A DNA stretch of 64,000 nucleotides, taken from contig CAZNWO010000001.1 in the NCBI GenBank assembly GCA_964576585.1, forward strand, positions 10,849 through 74,848, read 5' to 3'. The notes beneath the pieces are model-generated. The model ran no database searches, was not told where the DNA came from, and worked only from the letters and a program-made list of their open reading frames with translations. The stretch comes from GCA-2730975 sp964576585 (lineage in GTDB: Bacteria > Verrucomicrobiota > Verrucomicrobiia > Opitutales > Seribacteraceae). Numbering within the stretch: position 1 is the first letter of the stretch; every line of letters starts with the position of its first letter. Positions 44,536 to 52,519 of the stretch are shown here, in pieces. A program made the translations under genes and the position numbers.

Positions 44536-45666
44536 TTATTGTTTTCTGTTCAGGGTTTTTAGGACTTCTTTTTTTATTTCTATTTCATATATTCCCTTTG
44601 TGGATCTATATGATATTTTTCCAGAATAATCCAAGAGGCCTAAAAACGGTGTGATGCGATCGCTGGATTCTCCCCTCAAGTCAGCGAATGGAGATATCTC
44701 TGTACCTTCGCTGATATAATTTTGTGACGAGCAAAGGGTGTTGCGCAAAATATTATGGGTTTTCTCCCTTTCATCTACACCATCAATACATGCAGTAATA
44801 AACTCAATACCTCTCTTCCTGTAAATTTTGTGTAAAGCAGAAATTTTTAAAAGGTCTTCTCTGTGATTTTCATCTCTAGAGCTCCAAACATAGATTAGCT
44901 TTGGCCTAGATGAAACATTTTTTCTAATGAATGCGTATGTTCTTTTGTCGGCATGTTTAAGAACTATTGTTTCACGGGAAAAACGTTCGTTTATCTTTTG
45001 GACTAAATGCCTGTTTTTTTTCCACTTGATTGAACTGCCAAAGGTCGGGCCCTCCTCTACTTTTGGCGATCCTCCCCCCATTAGGGCTTTTAGTGCTTGT
45101 CTCAATTCTTGTCTATTGCGATTAGATGGGTTCTTTGAGTCACCTATTCTACCCGAATATCTTAATGAGCGATTAGCATCGAAAAGATAAGCGTGGGGGG
45201 TCACCCGAACACCAAATGCCTGAGATACATCTTGGCTTAAACCGTCATATAGGTATGGAAAGGTATAATTGAGGTCTTTGGCTCGAATCTTCATTTCCGC
45301 GTAAGAGTCTCCCAAGTCCGAAAACGCCAGTTCGTCAGGAGGTATTGCCTGGGGGTCATTTGGGGAAACTGCAATCAGCTTGAACCCCTTGGCGGCAAAA
45401 TCCTTCTCCAGCAGTAGAAGCTCTTCCTGAAAACTCTGAGAAACCGGACAATGATTTGATATAAACACTATGGCCAGCAAGGGCCAAGAGGCGTAAGCGT
45501 CGGAATCGTGAATTTTTCCATCTGTTCCCTTTAGCCTAAAGTTAGGCATTTGATCACCATTTTCGAGCGCGTATATTGATTGGAGTGCAATTGCACACAG
45601 CAAGGCCAGGTTGATGCGAATGCTTAACACAAGACAATTAATTGCAGTTTGGCGTAAGTGTCGCAA
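44536..45666 (-). CDS. Exported redoxin (AhpC/TSA- or thioredoxin-like) with a second thioredoxin-like domain
   Basis: About 376 residues. A hydrophobic N-terminal segment (LALLCAIALQSIYA) indicates export. The first domain is a redoxin (~35-190): DGKIHDSDAY, the active-site stretch NHCPVSQ with Cys followed by Ser where many have a second Cys, and the cis-Pro region VRVTPHAYLFD. The second half (~235-376) again resembles a thioredoxin fold (PKLIYVWSSRDENHREDL, then IEFITACIDG) but without a CxxC. No in-frame ATG is near; the start is TTG at 45666 or GTG at 45630, the latter giving a tighter signal peptide. Partner unknown. Confidence 0.75.
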   Translation of the reverse strand: MRHLRQTAINCLVLSIRINLALLCAIALQSIYALENGDQMPNFRLKGTDGKIHDSDAYASWPLLAIVFISNHCPVSQSFQEELLLLEKDFAAKGFKLIAVSPNDPQAIPPDELAFSDLGDSYAEMKIRAKDLNYTFPYLYDGLSQDVSQAFGVRVTPHAYLFDANRSLRYSGRIGDSKNPSNRNRQELRQALKALMGGGSPKVEEGPTFGSSIKWKKNRHLVQKINERFSRETIVLKHADKRTYAFIRKNVSSRPKLIYVWSSRDENHREDLLKISALHKIYRKRGIEFITACIDGVDEREKTHNILRNTLCSSQNYISEGTEISPFADLRGESSDRITPFLGLLDYSGKISYRSTKGIYEIEIKKEVLKTLNRKQ

Positions 45667-45797
45667 AAGGAAAATACAGTGCGCCCTAAATCTTATTAGC
45701 TGAATTCGACTGGTCCTTGATTAAAAGACATTGCACAGAGACATCAACCGACAGTTGACCTTGGGGGGGAGAATGCTAAGTATGATAGGCAGAATTT

Positions 45798-46988
45798 ATG
45801 TACCCAGAGGACAGCATTGACAATTGGCATTCAGGGCAAGGTTTGTGGTCGGAAACTGCCGGTGATGACTGGAATAGTTGGTCTTGGCAGTTGCGAAACA
45901 AAATTACAAGCCTTTCACAACTGGAGGAGTATCTTGATTTGTCAGAAAGCGAAAAGGAGGGGTGTCAATTCGCCAACAAGAAACTGTCTTTGGCTGTAAC
46001 GCCCCATTTTTTTAACCTCATTGACCCCGGGGATGCAAGTTGCCCGATTCGGCGTCAGGTCATTCCCTGGAAAGAAGAAAAGCTTGTGGGAGACGAGGAA
46101 TTAATAGATCCCGTTGGAGAAGATGCCCATTCGCCGGTTCCGGGCATTGTTCATCGGTATCCCGACAGGGTCTTGTTTCTGGTCACAGACCGATGTGCTT
46201 CTTACTGCAGGTACTGCACAAGAAGCAGAATGGTTTCCAACGCACAAGACTACAATTTCCACCCCGAACTGGATCAGGGTCTTGCCTACATAGAAAAAAA
46301 TCGTGCGGTAAGGGATGTTCTGTTGAGCGGGGGAGATCCCCTTTTGCTCTCAGACCGCAAGCTAGACTACCTTTTGCGACGTTTAAGAAAAATCCCACAT
46401 CTTGAGTTCATACGCATTGGTTCTAGAATTCCCGTTTTCTTACCTCAACGAATTACAGACGATCTTGCCAAAATCTTTACAAGCCATGGGCCAATTTGGT
46501 TGAGCATTCATGTCAACCACCCAAAAGAGTGTACCCTAGAACTTAAGCAGGCCTGCGACAAGCTGGCGCTCGCTGGCGTTCCACTCGGCAATCAATCGGT
46601 GCTACTTCGCGGAATAAACGATGATTTGGAAACCATGAAAAGCTTGGTTCATCGACTGCTCATGATGAGGGTTCGCCCATATTATCTCTACCAATGTGAC
46701 TTGATAACCGGAAGCAGTCACCTTCGCTCAACCATCTCCAGGGGAATTGAGATCATTCGGGGATTACGCGGACATACATCGGGATATGCTATACCCCAAC
46801 TCGTAATCGATGCACCGGGTGGCGGCGGAAAAGTACCCATTAATCCAGAATTCGTGACTAAAGTAACAGAAGACGAGATTCATTTTAGAAATTTTCAAGG
46901 CAAGACCTTTAAGTATCCCCTGGGAAAAGAAGGACCCACTTCTTGCTCGCGAGATTTCGGGGAATTATTTAATGAGATTTTGGCATAG
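45798..46988 (+). CDS. kamA: Lysine 2,3-aminomutase (KamA family radical SAM)
   Basis: Interconverts L-lysine and L-beta-lysine using a 4Fe-4S cluster, SAM and PLP. 396 residues. Radical-SAM cysteines C133-x3-C137-x2-C140 (TDRCASYCRYCTR) are followed by the GGD motif at ~178-180. The PLP-binding lysine is K345 in APGGGGKVP. D301 (YQCDL) and D338 (VIDAP) align by eye with the two aspartates that bind the lysine side-chain amino group in Clostridium KAM, which favours lysine over glutamate or other substrates. No ablB acetyltransferase or epmA is adjacent, so the destination (osmolyte, EF-P or degradation) is open. Confidence 0.9.
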   Translation: MYPEDSIDNWHSGQGLWSETAGDDWNSWSWQLRNKITSLSQLEEYLDLSESEKEGCQFANKKLSLAVTPHFFNLIDPGDASCPIRRQVIPWKEEKLVGDEELIDPVGEDAHSPVPGIVHRYPDRVLFLVTDRCASYCRYCTRSRMVSNAQDYNFHPELDQGLAYIEKNRAVRDVLLSGGDPLLLSDRKLDYLLRRLRKIPHLEFIRIGSRIPVFLPQRITDDLAKIFTSHGPIWLSIHVNHPKECTLELKQACDKLALAGVPLGNQSVLLRGINDDLETMKSLVHRLLMMRVRPYYLYQCDLITGSSHLRSTISRGIEIIRGLRGHTSGYAIPQLVIDAPGGGGKVPINPEFVTKVTEDEIHFRNFQGKTFKYPLGKEGPTSCSRDFGELFNEILA

Positions 46989-47009
46989 CGAACAGTGCGG
47001 GCAAGCAAC

Positions 47010-48230
47010 TTAAGGGCACCAACTAAAGAAGCGTACCCTAAAACCCTTCCGGAAGGTCTTCATTTCCGCATCGAGCTCAACAAATCCGTCCGTTCCACTC
47101 AGGGCGGCCAAGTCGCCCGAGTTGTTTGGGACACAAGGAGTTGCCGCGGGGTTCTGCCCACTTGACTCTTTTAGCCGAACGGGCAAGAAGCGAGTTAGGG
47201 GTGGTTCAAATTCTATTTTTTGATCAAGTTCAACAACGGGCTGAATCGCTCTTGGGCAACCCAGCAAACACCGAACAAGTGGCTCCACAAATCGAACGAA
47301 GCAAACCAAGGCGGAAACGGGATTGCCCGGCAGCCCAAAGGCTATCGCTCCATTGGGTTTTCTACCGAACCACATTGGCTTTCCGGGGGTTTGGCTTACG
47401 CCATGAAAAATCCTTTCGTAACCGCACCCCATAAGCGCATTCGGTAAATGATCATGGCGCCCCATAGATACACCGCCCGAGAATACAAGAACATCAGATG
47501 TTTTTTCTAGGCTTCGGATAACTTTCTTGAGAACCCGTATTTCGTCGTTTGCAGTTTCTATTTTGAGGTCATGGACGCCTATTGACTGACAGGTAGAGGC
47601 AAGTGCGTAGATGTTCGACTTTCTTATTTGGTGGGGCAATGGCTTTTCATCAATGTCGACCAACTCTGCACCAGTTCCAATAATTGAAACGCTCGGAGAC
47701 TTAAAGACGTCGAGGCGGGAGTATCCGCAAGATGCGGCAACTGCTACTTCGGGTGGCCCAACCTTTGTACCCGCCGGTATCAACTCGGTCCCAACGACAT
47801 AATCAGATGCCTCGCGGTGAACATAAAGCCAAGATCGAATTGCGTCGTTATTGGGAAATTCAAATTGAACAAATTCCCCTTTCCTTCGAGACCACTCTAC
47901 CGGCAAAACAACATTTGCACCATATGGAAGGGGGGCTCCAGTTGAAACCTCTATGCATTCGTCGGGATTAGAAATTTTTGCACCATGGCTTCCGGCGGCT
48001 TGTTCTGCAACAAGACGGAACCGAGCCACCCCAGAGGCCAAAGATTCGCTGCGGGCGGCAAACCCATCCATCATGACCCTGTCATACGGTGGCAGGTTGC
48101 GGTCTGCCAAAATGGGTTGACTTAAAATCTGACCCATTGATTTTAAAATGGATACTTTGGTTTCAACCCTCGGCTTTTGAGTTTTCAGTATCAACTCGGT
48201 TGCTTTATCTACGGAAATAACTTGGTGCAT
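47010..48230 (-). CDS. moeA: Molybdopterin molybdenumtransferase
   Basis: Inserts molybdate into adenylated molybdopterin. 406 residues. Segments typical of MoeA are DRNLPPYDRVMMDGFA (~44-59), IEVSTGAPLPYGANVV (~92), GPPEVAVAASCG (~158), SIIGTGAELV (~182), VLVFSGGVSMGRHD (~248) and FGLPGNPVSALVCF (~298). It is divergent from moaA with 39 bases between the starts and converges on kamA. No molybdoenzyme gene is visible nearby. Confidence 0.95.
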   Translation of the reverse strand: MHQVISVDKATELILKTQKPRVETKVSILKSMGQILSQPILADRNLPPYDRVMMDGFAARSESLASGVARFRLVAEQAAGSHGAKISNPDECIEVSTGAPLPYGANVVLPVEWSRRKGEFVQFEFPNNDAIRSWLYVHREASDYVVGTELIPAGTKVGPPEVAVAASCGYSRLDVFKSPSVSIIGTGAELVDIDEKPLPHQIRKSNIYALASTCQSIGVHDLKIETANDEIRVLKKVIRSLEKTSDVLVFSGGVSMGRHDHLPNALMGCGYERIFHGVSQTPGKPMWFGRKPNGAIAFGLPGNPVSALVCFVRFVEPLVRCLLGCPRAIQPVVELDQKIEFEPPLTRFLPVRLKESSGQNPAATPCVPNNSGDLAALSGTDGFVELDAEMKTFRKGFRVRFFSWCP

Positions 48231-48269
48231 GTCTTAGAAAATAGTGACAGTAAAGGGCAGAACAATTAA

Positions 48270-49274
48270 GTGAGCATCACAGACAAGCTAGGCAGGTCGA
48301 TGAGGGATTTGCGAATATCTGTTACGGACAGGTGTAATTTTAGATGTAATTACTGTATGCCTATTGAAAAGTTTCCAAGCAATTTTAAGTTCATGCCAAG
48401 AGAGGAAATTTTGTCGTTTGAGGAAATAGAGCAAATAGTCAAAGCATTTGCGGGGCTTGGCGTAACAAAAGTCCGGCTGACAGGAGGCGAACCCCTTCTT
48501 CGAAAAGATTTGCCGCTTTTAATAGAAAAGCTCTCGAATGTTAGCGGGATATGCGACTTGGCACTAACAACCAATGGCGACTTACTGCAAGATCAAGCCC
48601 AAAAACTTAAGGATTTTGGGCTAAAACGGATTACGGTTAGCCTTGATGCAATTGATAAAGACATTTTCTTAAAAATGAACGGCAATTTTTCAACTCCTAA
48701 AAAAATTATGGATGGAATTGAGAGGGCCGTAAAGGTCGGTTTGCATACAAAAATAAACATGGTTGTTCACAAGAATATAAACGAGTCTCAAATTTTGCCT
48801 ATTGCCCATTATGGCAATGATTTAGGAATTGAAACTCGATTTATTGAATTTATGGATGTGGGAAATCAAAATCGCTGGAACTGGAAAAAGGTTGTGACAA
48901 AAGAGGAGATTCTAGAAATTTTAAGTGCAGATTTTTTATTTACCCCCTTAAATCCCAAGAATAAAAGTGATGTAGCCAAAATTTATCAGTCGACTAACAA
49001 AAAATTAATCGTTGGCCTAATCAGTTCTATAACCGAGCCATTTTGCTCAAACTGTACCAGAGCTAGATTAACCGCGGATGGCAAGCTTTTCACATGTCTA
49101 TTTGGCAAGAATGGCTTTGATATCAAGGATCACATCAGGGGTAAAAATAACAATTTAAACTTGAGTCAACTTATCCAAGAAATCTGGCTGAAAAGAAATG
49201 ATAAATATTCAATGCAGAGAAAGCGGTTGGCACAGCAAACGACAAAAGCCGAAATGCACTACATCGGTGGATAG
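48270..49274 (+). CDS. moaA: GTP 3',8-cyclase MoaA
   Basis: First step of molybdenum cofactor synthesis from GTP. 334 residues starting with GTG. The N-terminal radical-SAM cluster is C22-x3-C26-x2-C29 (DRCNFRCNYC), with GGEPLLR (~73). The second cluster is FCSNCTRARLTADGKLFTCLF (C-x2-C-x13-C). The C-terminal GG needed for activation is intact (HYIGG). Base composition is visibly A/T-richer than most neighbours. moaC, moaD and moaE are not in the window. Confidence 0.95.
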   Translation: MSITDKLGRSMRDLRISVTDRCNFRCNYCMPIEKFPSNFKFMPREEILSFEEIEQIVKAFAGLGVTKVRLTGGEPLLRKDLPLLIEKLSNVSGICDLALTTNGDLLQDQAQKLKDFGLKRITVSLDAIDKDIFLKMNGNFSTPKKIMDGIERAVKVGLHTKINMVVHKNINESQILPIAHYGNDLGIETRFIEFMDVGNQNRWNWKKVVTKEEILEILSADFLFTPLNPKNKSDVAKIYQSTNKKLIVGLISSITEPFCSNCTRARLTADGKLFTCLFGKNGFDIKDHIRGKNNNLNLSQLIQEIWLKRNDKYSMQRKRLAQQTTKAEMHYIGG

Positions 49275-49285
49275 ATAGCCCATAA

Positions 49286-49315
49286 AAACACTGTCGTTTC
49301 AGGAAAACAGTGTTT
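49286..49315 (-). terminator. Rho-independent terminator downstream of dnaN
   Basis: AAACACTGT (49286-49294) pairs perfectly with ACAGTGTTT (49307-49315) around a 12-base loop. On the minus strand the stem ends in a run of five T (49288-49284). It lies between convergent dnaN and moaA and may serve both, though the T tract favours dnaN. Confidence 0.65.
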
Positions 49316-49332
49316 AAACATATATATGATTC

Positions 49333-50487
49333 TTAGTCCGTGCGGATGGGCATGACAACGCAAAGGAAGCTTAATTCTCCACTTTCCTTTTCGTCGTTCG
49401 TTCTAAACACTCCCGGACTCATGTCGTCACGGAACTCAAAAGACAATTTGTCCATAGATAAGGCTTTTAGCGGATCCAAAAGAAACCTCGGATTAAAGGA
49501 GACGGTGGCATCATCTCCTTCGTAGGAAACGTTCATCGACTCACAAGCGTCGCCAAGAGTACTTTGTGCAGTAATTTCCATTTTATCCTTTTTAATCCGA
49601 AAGGTTACTCTTTCGTCGGACACTAGTGCGGCACGCGTAACGCATTCCAGTAGCAACTCTCGCTCAACTTCACTTCTATTGAAGCTGTCTTTAGGTATCA
49701 CTTGCCTATAGTTAGGATACTTTCCTTCCACGACCTTCGAAACCATATACACCGATCCGACAAAGCCATTTTGGTCTTCGGTTTCTTCTCCAGAGGAATC
49801 TTCCACATCGATTTCGAAAGCAACTTGACGATCGGTGAAGGAAATTCGCACGAGATCACCCAAGTCCGGCATCTTCATTAGTTCCGCGACGGAAGAGGCG
49901 GGCAAGATAAATTCTCCAACCGCACTGTTTTCTCCTTTGTGAGCTTTGGTCGTTAGGGCAAGTCTTCGCCCGTCCGTTGCCACGAGCGACAGATCTTCCT
50001 CGTTGAGAGAGAAGTATACCCCCTTAAGCATGTAGCGTTCCTCATTAACGGACTGGGCATAAGAAACATTTTTTAACATTTGCTTCAATTCCTGTCGAGA
50101 CAGCTTGAAATCCTTTTGATCTTCCAGTGCGGGAAGCGGGGGGAATTCCTTGCTCTCCATTCCCATCAAGTTAAAGATGGATCCCCTGGTAGTAATCTTT
50201 GCCTTTGGTTCTGTTCCTGTTGATACATTGACCTCCATATCTGCCAGTTGACGGATTATGTTTCCCAGTTCCCTTACGGGCAGGGTAACCGACCCCGACT
50301 CGGTTACATTAGCTTTTACAGAACACCTTGCACCAAGATCCAGGTTTGTGGTCGTTAAGGAAATTCTGTCTTCTTCCGCCTCGATAAGAACATTCTGCAA
50401 AATGGGCATCGTTTTTCTGGCACCAACCACATTTGTGACTAATTGGAGTCCTGAACTGAAGAAATCTCGATTGATCTTAAATTTCAT
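49333..50487 (-). CDS. dnaN: DNA polymerase III beta subunit (sliding clamp)
   Basis: Ring-shaped processivity factor. 384 residues, three repeated clamp domains. Recognisable parts are the N-terminal RDFFSSGLQLVTNVVGARKTMPILQNVLIEA (core KTMPILQNVLIE), RYMLKGVYF (~152), ATDGRRLALT (~171) and the C-terminal LCVVMPIRTD, the family's hydrophobic end (usually ...MPMRL). An acidic insert (EDSSGEETEDQNG, ~233) is longer than usual. dnaA, recF and gyrB are not adjacent, so this is not the classic dnaA-dnaN arrangement. The upstream 228 bases are A/T-rich without clear DnaA boxes. Confidence 0.96.
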   Translation of the reverse strand: MKFKINRDFFSSGLQLVTNVVGARKTMPILQNVLIEAEEDRISLTTTNLDLGARCSVKANVTESGSVTLPVRELGNIIRQLADMEVNVSTGTEPKAKITTRGSIFNLMGMESKEFPPLPALEDQKDFKLSRQELKQMLKNVSYAQSVNEERYMLKGVYFSLNEEDLSLVATDGRRLALTTKAHKGENSAVGEFILPASSVAELMKMPDLGDLVRISFTDRQVAFEIDVEDSSGEETEDQNGFVGSVYMVSKVVEGKYPNYRQVIPKDSFNRSEVERELLLECVTRAALVSDERVTFRIKKDKMEITAQSTLGDACESMNVSYEGDDATVSFNPRFLLDPLKALSMDKLSFEFRDDMSPGVFRTNDEKESGELSFLCVVMPIRTD

Positions 50488-50715
50488 GGAAGCAATAATT
50501 GAGACCTTTGCACGAAATCGGCAAATTCTATTTATAAGAGAAAGACAATATAAAATATTTTATCATACATCATATGCTTTTATAAAACTTAAAATAAGTA
50601 TCTTAAACCCATAACCCAAAACAACTTAAGGGAACCTGTTGTTGGGAAAAAAAAGTTAGCAGTCGGCATCTTTTGTAAATAGTCGGGAATAAAAATTAAG
50701 TTGTTTGCAAGAACT

Positions 50716-51099
50716 TCACGTTTTATTGGGATACTTTTCGTCGGAAGTTTTTTTCCCCAAGCTCTCCAAATATTCCCAAAAGGACTGATTTTTCTCCAAG
50801 TCTTTTTCGTTCCCGACGGGTAGCTTGCACCGCACCACAAAATCATTGAAAGTATTTTTCTTGAGTATGTAGTGGCAGTGCAGGGAACCCTTGTCATGTT
50901 CAAAATACACTCGCAGTTCACCAACCCTCAATCTGTAAAGCAGCTTTCCTTCCCTATGGAATTTACCGACCCCAGAACCAGTGGCGGTCAAAATGTCAGA
51001 CGATAGACCGCTCAACTCTTCCATGAGCTCTAGTTGATCGCTTTTGTTCAGGGAGTTTAACTCGACCATGCTTTGGTCGCTAAAGGTTAACTGCAGCAT
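50716..51099 (-). CDS. Small ParE/RelE-like protein of unknown function
   Basis: 127 residues. The segment KFHREGKLLYRLRVGELRVYFE (core LYRLRVGELRVYF, ~55-67) resembles the central beta strands of the ParE/RelE toxin fold. The C-terminal tail (~105-127) is polar. No antitoxin-sized ORF is directly adjacent: upstream is the divergent kdsD and downstream a 228-base gap before dnaN. A housekeeping or orphan ParE-fold protein is therefore as likely as a toxin. Confidence 0.6.
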   Translation of the reverse strand: MLQLTFSDQSMVELNSLNKSDQLELMEELSGLSSDILTATGSGVGKFHREGKLLYRLRVGELRVYFEHDKGSLHCHYILKKNTFNDFVVRCKLPVGNEKDLEKNQSFWEYLESLGKKTSDEKYPNKT

Positions 51100-51279
51100 A
51101 ACCTAAAGCCAAGACATTCGACTGTTTGTTCCTTGCAAGCCCTTTTCATGTTTGAATTACAGCAAAATTTCCTTGAGTTGTCTAAAGCAAACTGTTTGTG
51201 GTAAGGATTGGTTTTTGCGAGCAGGAAAATCAGCTCGGAAATATTGTTTCTATGTAAGGGCACCAAAAAGCGATTGAAA

Positions 51280-52238
51280 ATGGAAACAGATTTAGATTTT
51301 GCTCGAAATGCTCTAGCCACAGAGGCCGCTTCAATACAAAAAGCCGCCGATCGCTTGGACCAAGAGTTTACAAGGGCAGTAGAGTTGTTGGACATAGACT
51401 CGGGCAAAATCGTGGTGGCAGGGATAGGGAAATCGGGACATGTGGGCCGCAAGATGGCCGCAACTTTTTGCAGTACTGGGTCTCCAGCGGTCTTCATGCA
51501 TGGCTCGGAAGCCTCTCACGGAGATCTAGGAATCCATCAGGCGGGTGATCCCGTTGTTCTCCTCTCCAACAGTGGCTCTACGGCCGAATTGCTCGGTCTC
51601 GTACCGTCTTTTGTTGCCCACAACTCAAGCTTGATTGGTATTTTAGGAAACCCGAAAGGCCCACTTGCCGCCAAAGTAGATGTCGTCTTGGATGCTTCCG
51701 TTGACCGAGAAGCCGATCCTCTCGATATAGTGCCCACCGCAAGCTTTTCGGTCACCGCCGCGATAGGAGATGCATTGGCGGGAGCACTGATGCTTCGCAA
51801 GAGCTTCACCAAGGAGGATTATGCAAAAACGCACCCCGGAGGGCAGCTAGGACGGAACCTGAGCCTAGATGTGGAAAGCCTTATGCATTCTGCCGAAAAA
51901 GTAGCCTGTTGCTCGGAGGAATCTTGCCTAAGAGATTTGGTCATTGCCATGACGGAATATCCGTTGGGTGCTGCTTGTGTTTTGAGTAATGGAAAGCTTG
52001 AAGGTATAATAACTGATGGAGATCTTCGGAGGGCCTTGCATGAAAATCCAGAGATTATGGACATCAAGGCGTCAAAGCTAATGACCGCTGACCCGACAAC
52101 CATATTTCCCACAGGATCTGCTGGAGAAGCCCTTCGGCTGATGGAGAATAGGGTTTCACAGATTTCGGTTTTGCCTGTTGTGGAAAGTGATGGAAATACC
52201 TTTGTGGGGCTTTTGAGGCTCCATGACATTTACTCGCC
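51280..52238 (+). CDS. kdsD: Arabinose-5-phosphate isomerase (KdsD/KpsF), last residues lost in gap
   Basis: Converts ribulose-5-phosphate to arabinose-5-phosphate, the first step of Kdo synthesis for LPS. 319 codons visible, almost the full family length. An SIS domain has GIGKSGHVGRKMAATFCSTG (~47-66), SEASHGDLG (~76) and LSNSGST (~93), with THPGGQLGR at ~185. Two CBS domains (~210-319) end in GLLRLHDIY, the usual C-terminus, so only a few residues are missing. The ATG at 51280 is chosen because the family begins with FARNALATEAASI. Together with rfaE2 it points to a Kdo/heptose LPS. Confidence 0.93.
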
Positions 52239-52338
52239 NNNNNNNNNNNNNNNNNNNNNNNNNNNNNNNNNNNNNNNNNNNNNNNNNNNNNNNNNNNNNN
52301 NNNNNNNNNNNNNNNNNNNNNNNNNNNNNNNNNNNNNN
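52239..52338. other. Assembly gap, 100 N
   Basis: Exactly 100 unknown bases after the penultimate codons of kdsD. True length is unknown, and additional small genes could be hidden here. Confidence 0.98.
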
Positions 52339-52519
52339 GCTTCCTTGACCTCTTCTCTCTAACCCAAACCGCCCAAAAGGTTGCGGGGCCGAGGCAACCG
52401 AAATAGTCTTCTGCGAAAAACACCTTGCGACAAGGGCTTGAAAACGCAGAATGCGGAATTCCATTCGAAACGACAATCTCACCGCCGAAATCCATTCTAG
52501 ACCATAATCCTTTTATCCT
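52339..52519. other. Unassigned sequence between gap and phosphohexomutase
   Basis: 181 bases. Short frames exist in both directions: on plus, ending FLDLFSLTQ... with a stop near 52398; on minus, an open frame from ~52482 into the gap. None resembles a known protein and the gap prevents a decision. It may hold the end of a gene lying in the gap plus the pgm promoter. Confidence 0.4.

Noticed and set aside
45755..45786. TTGACC and TATGAT as a promoter for kamA
   Set aside because: The spacer is 20 bases, too long for a normal sigma-70 promoter, and no better pair was found.
50488..50715. A/T-rich region upstream of dnaN as a possible replication origin
   Set aside because: No cluster of DnaA-box-like TTATnCACA sequences was found and dnaA is not adjacent. 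It is more simply a promoter region.
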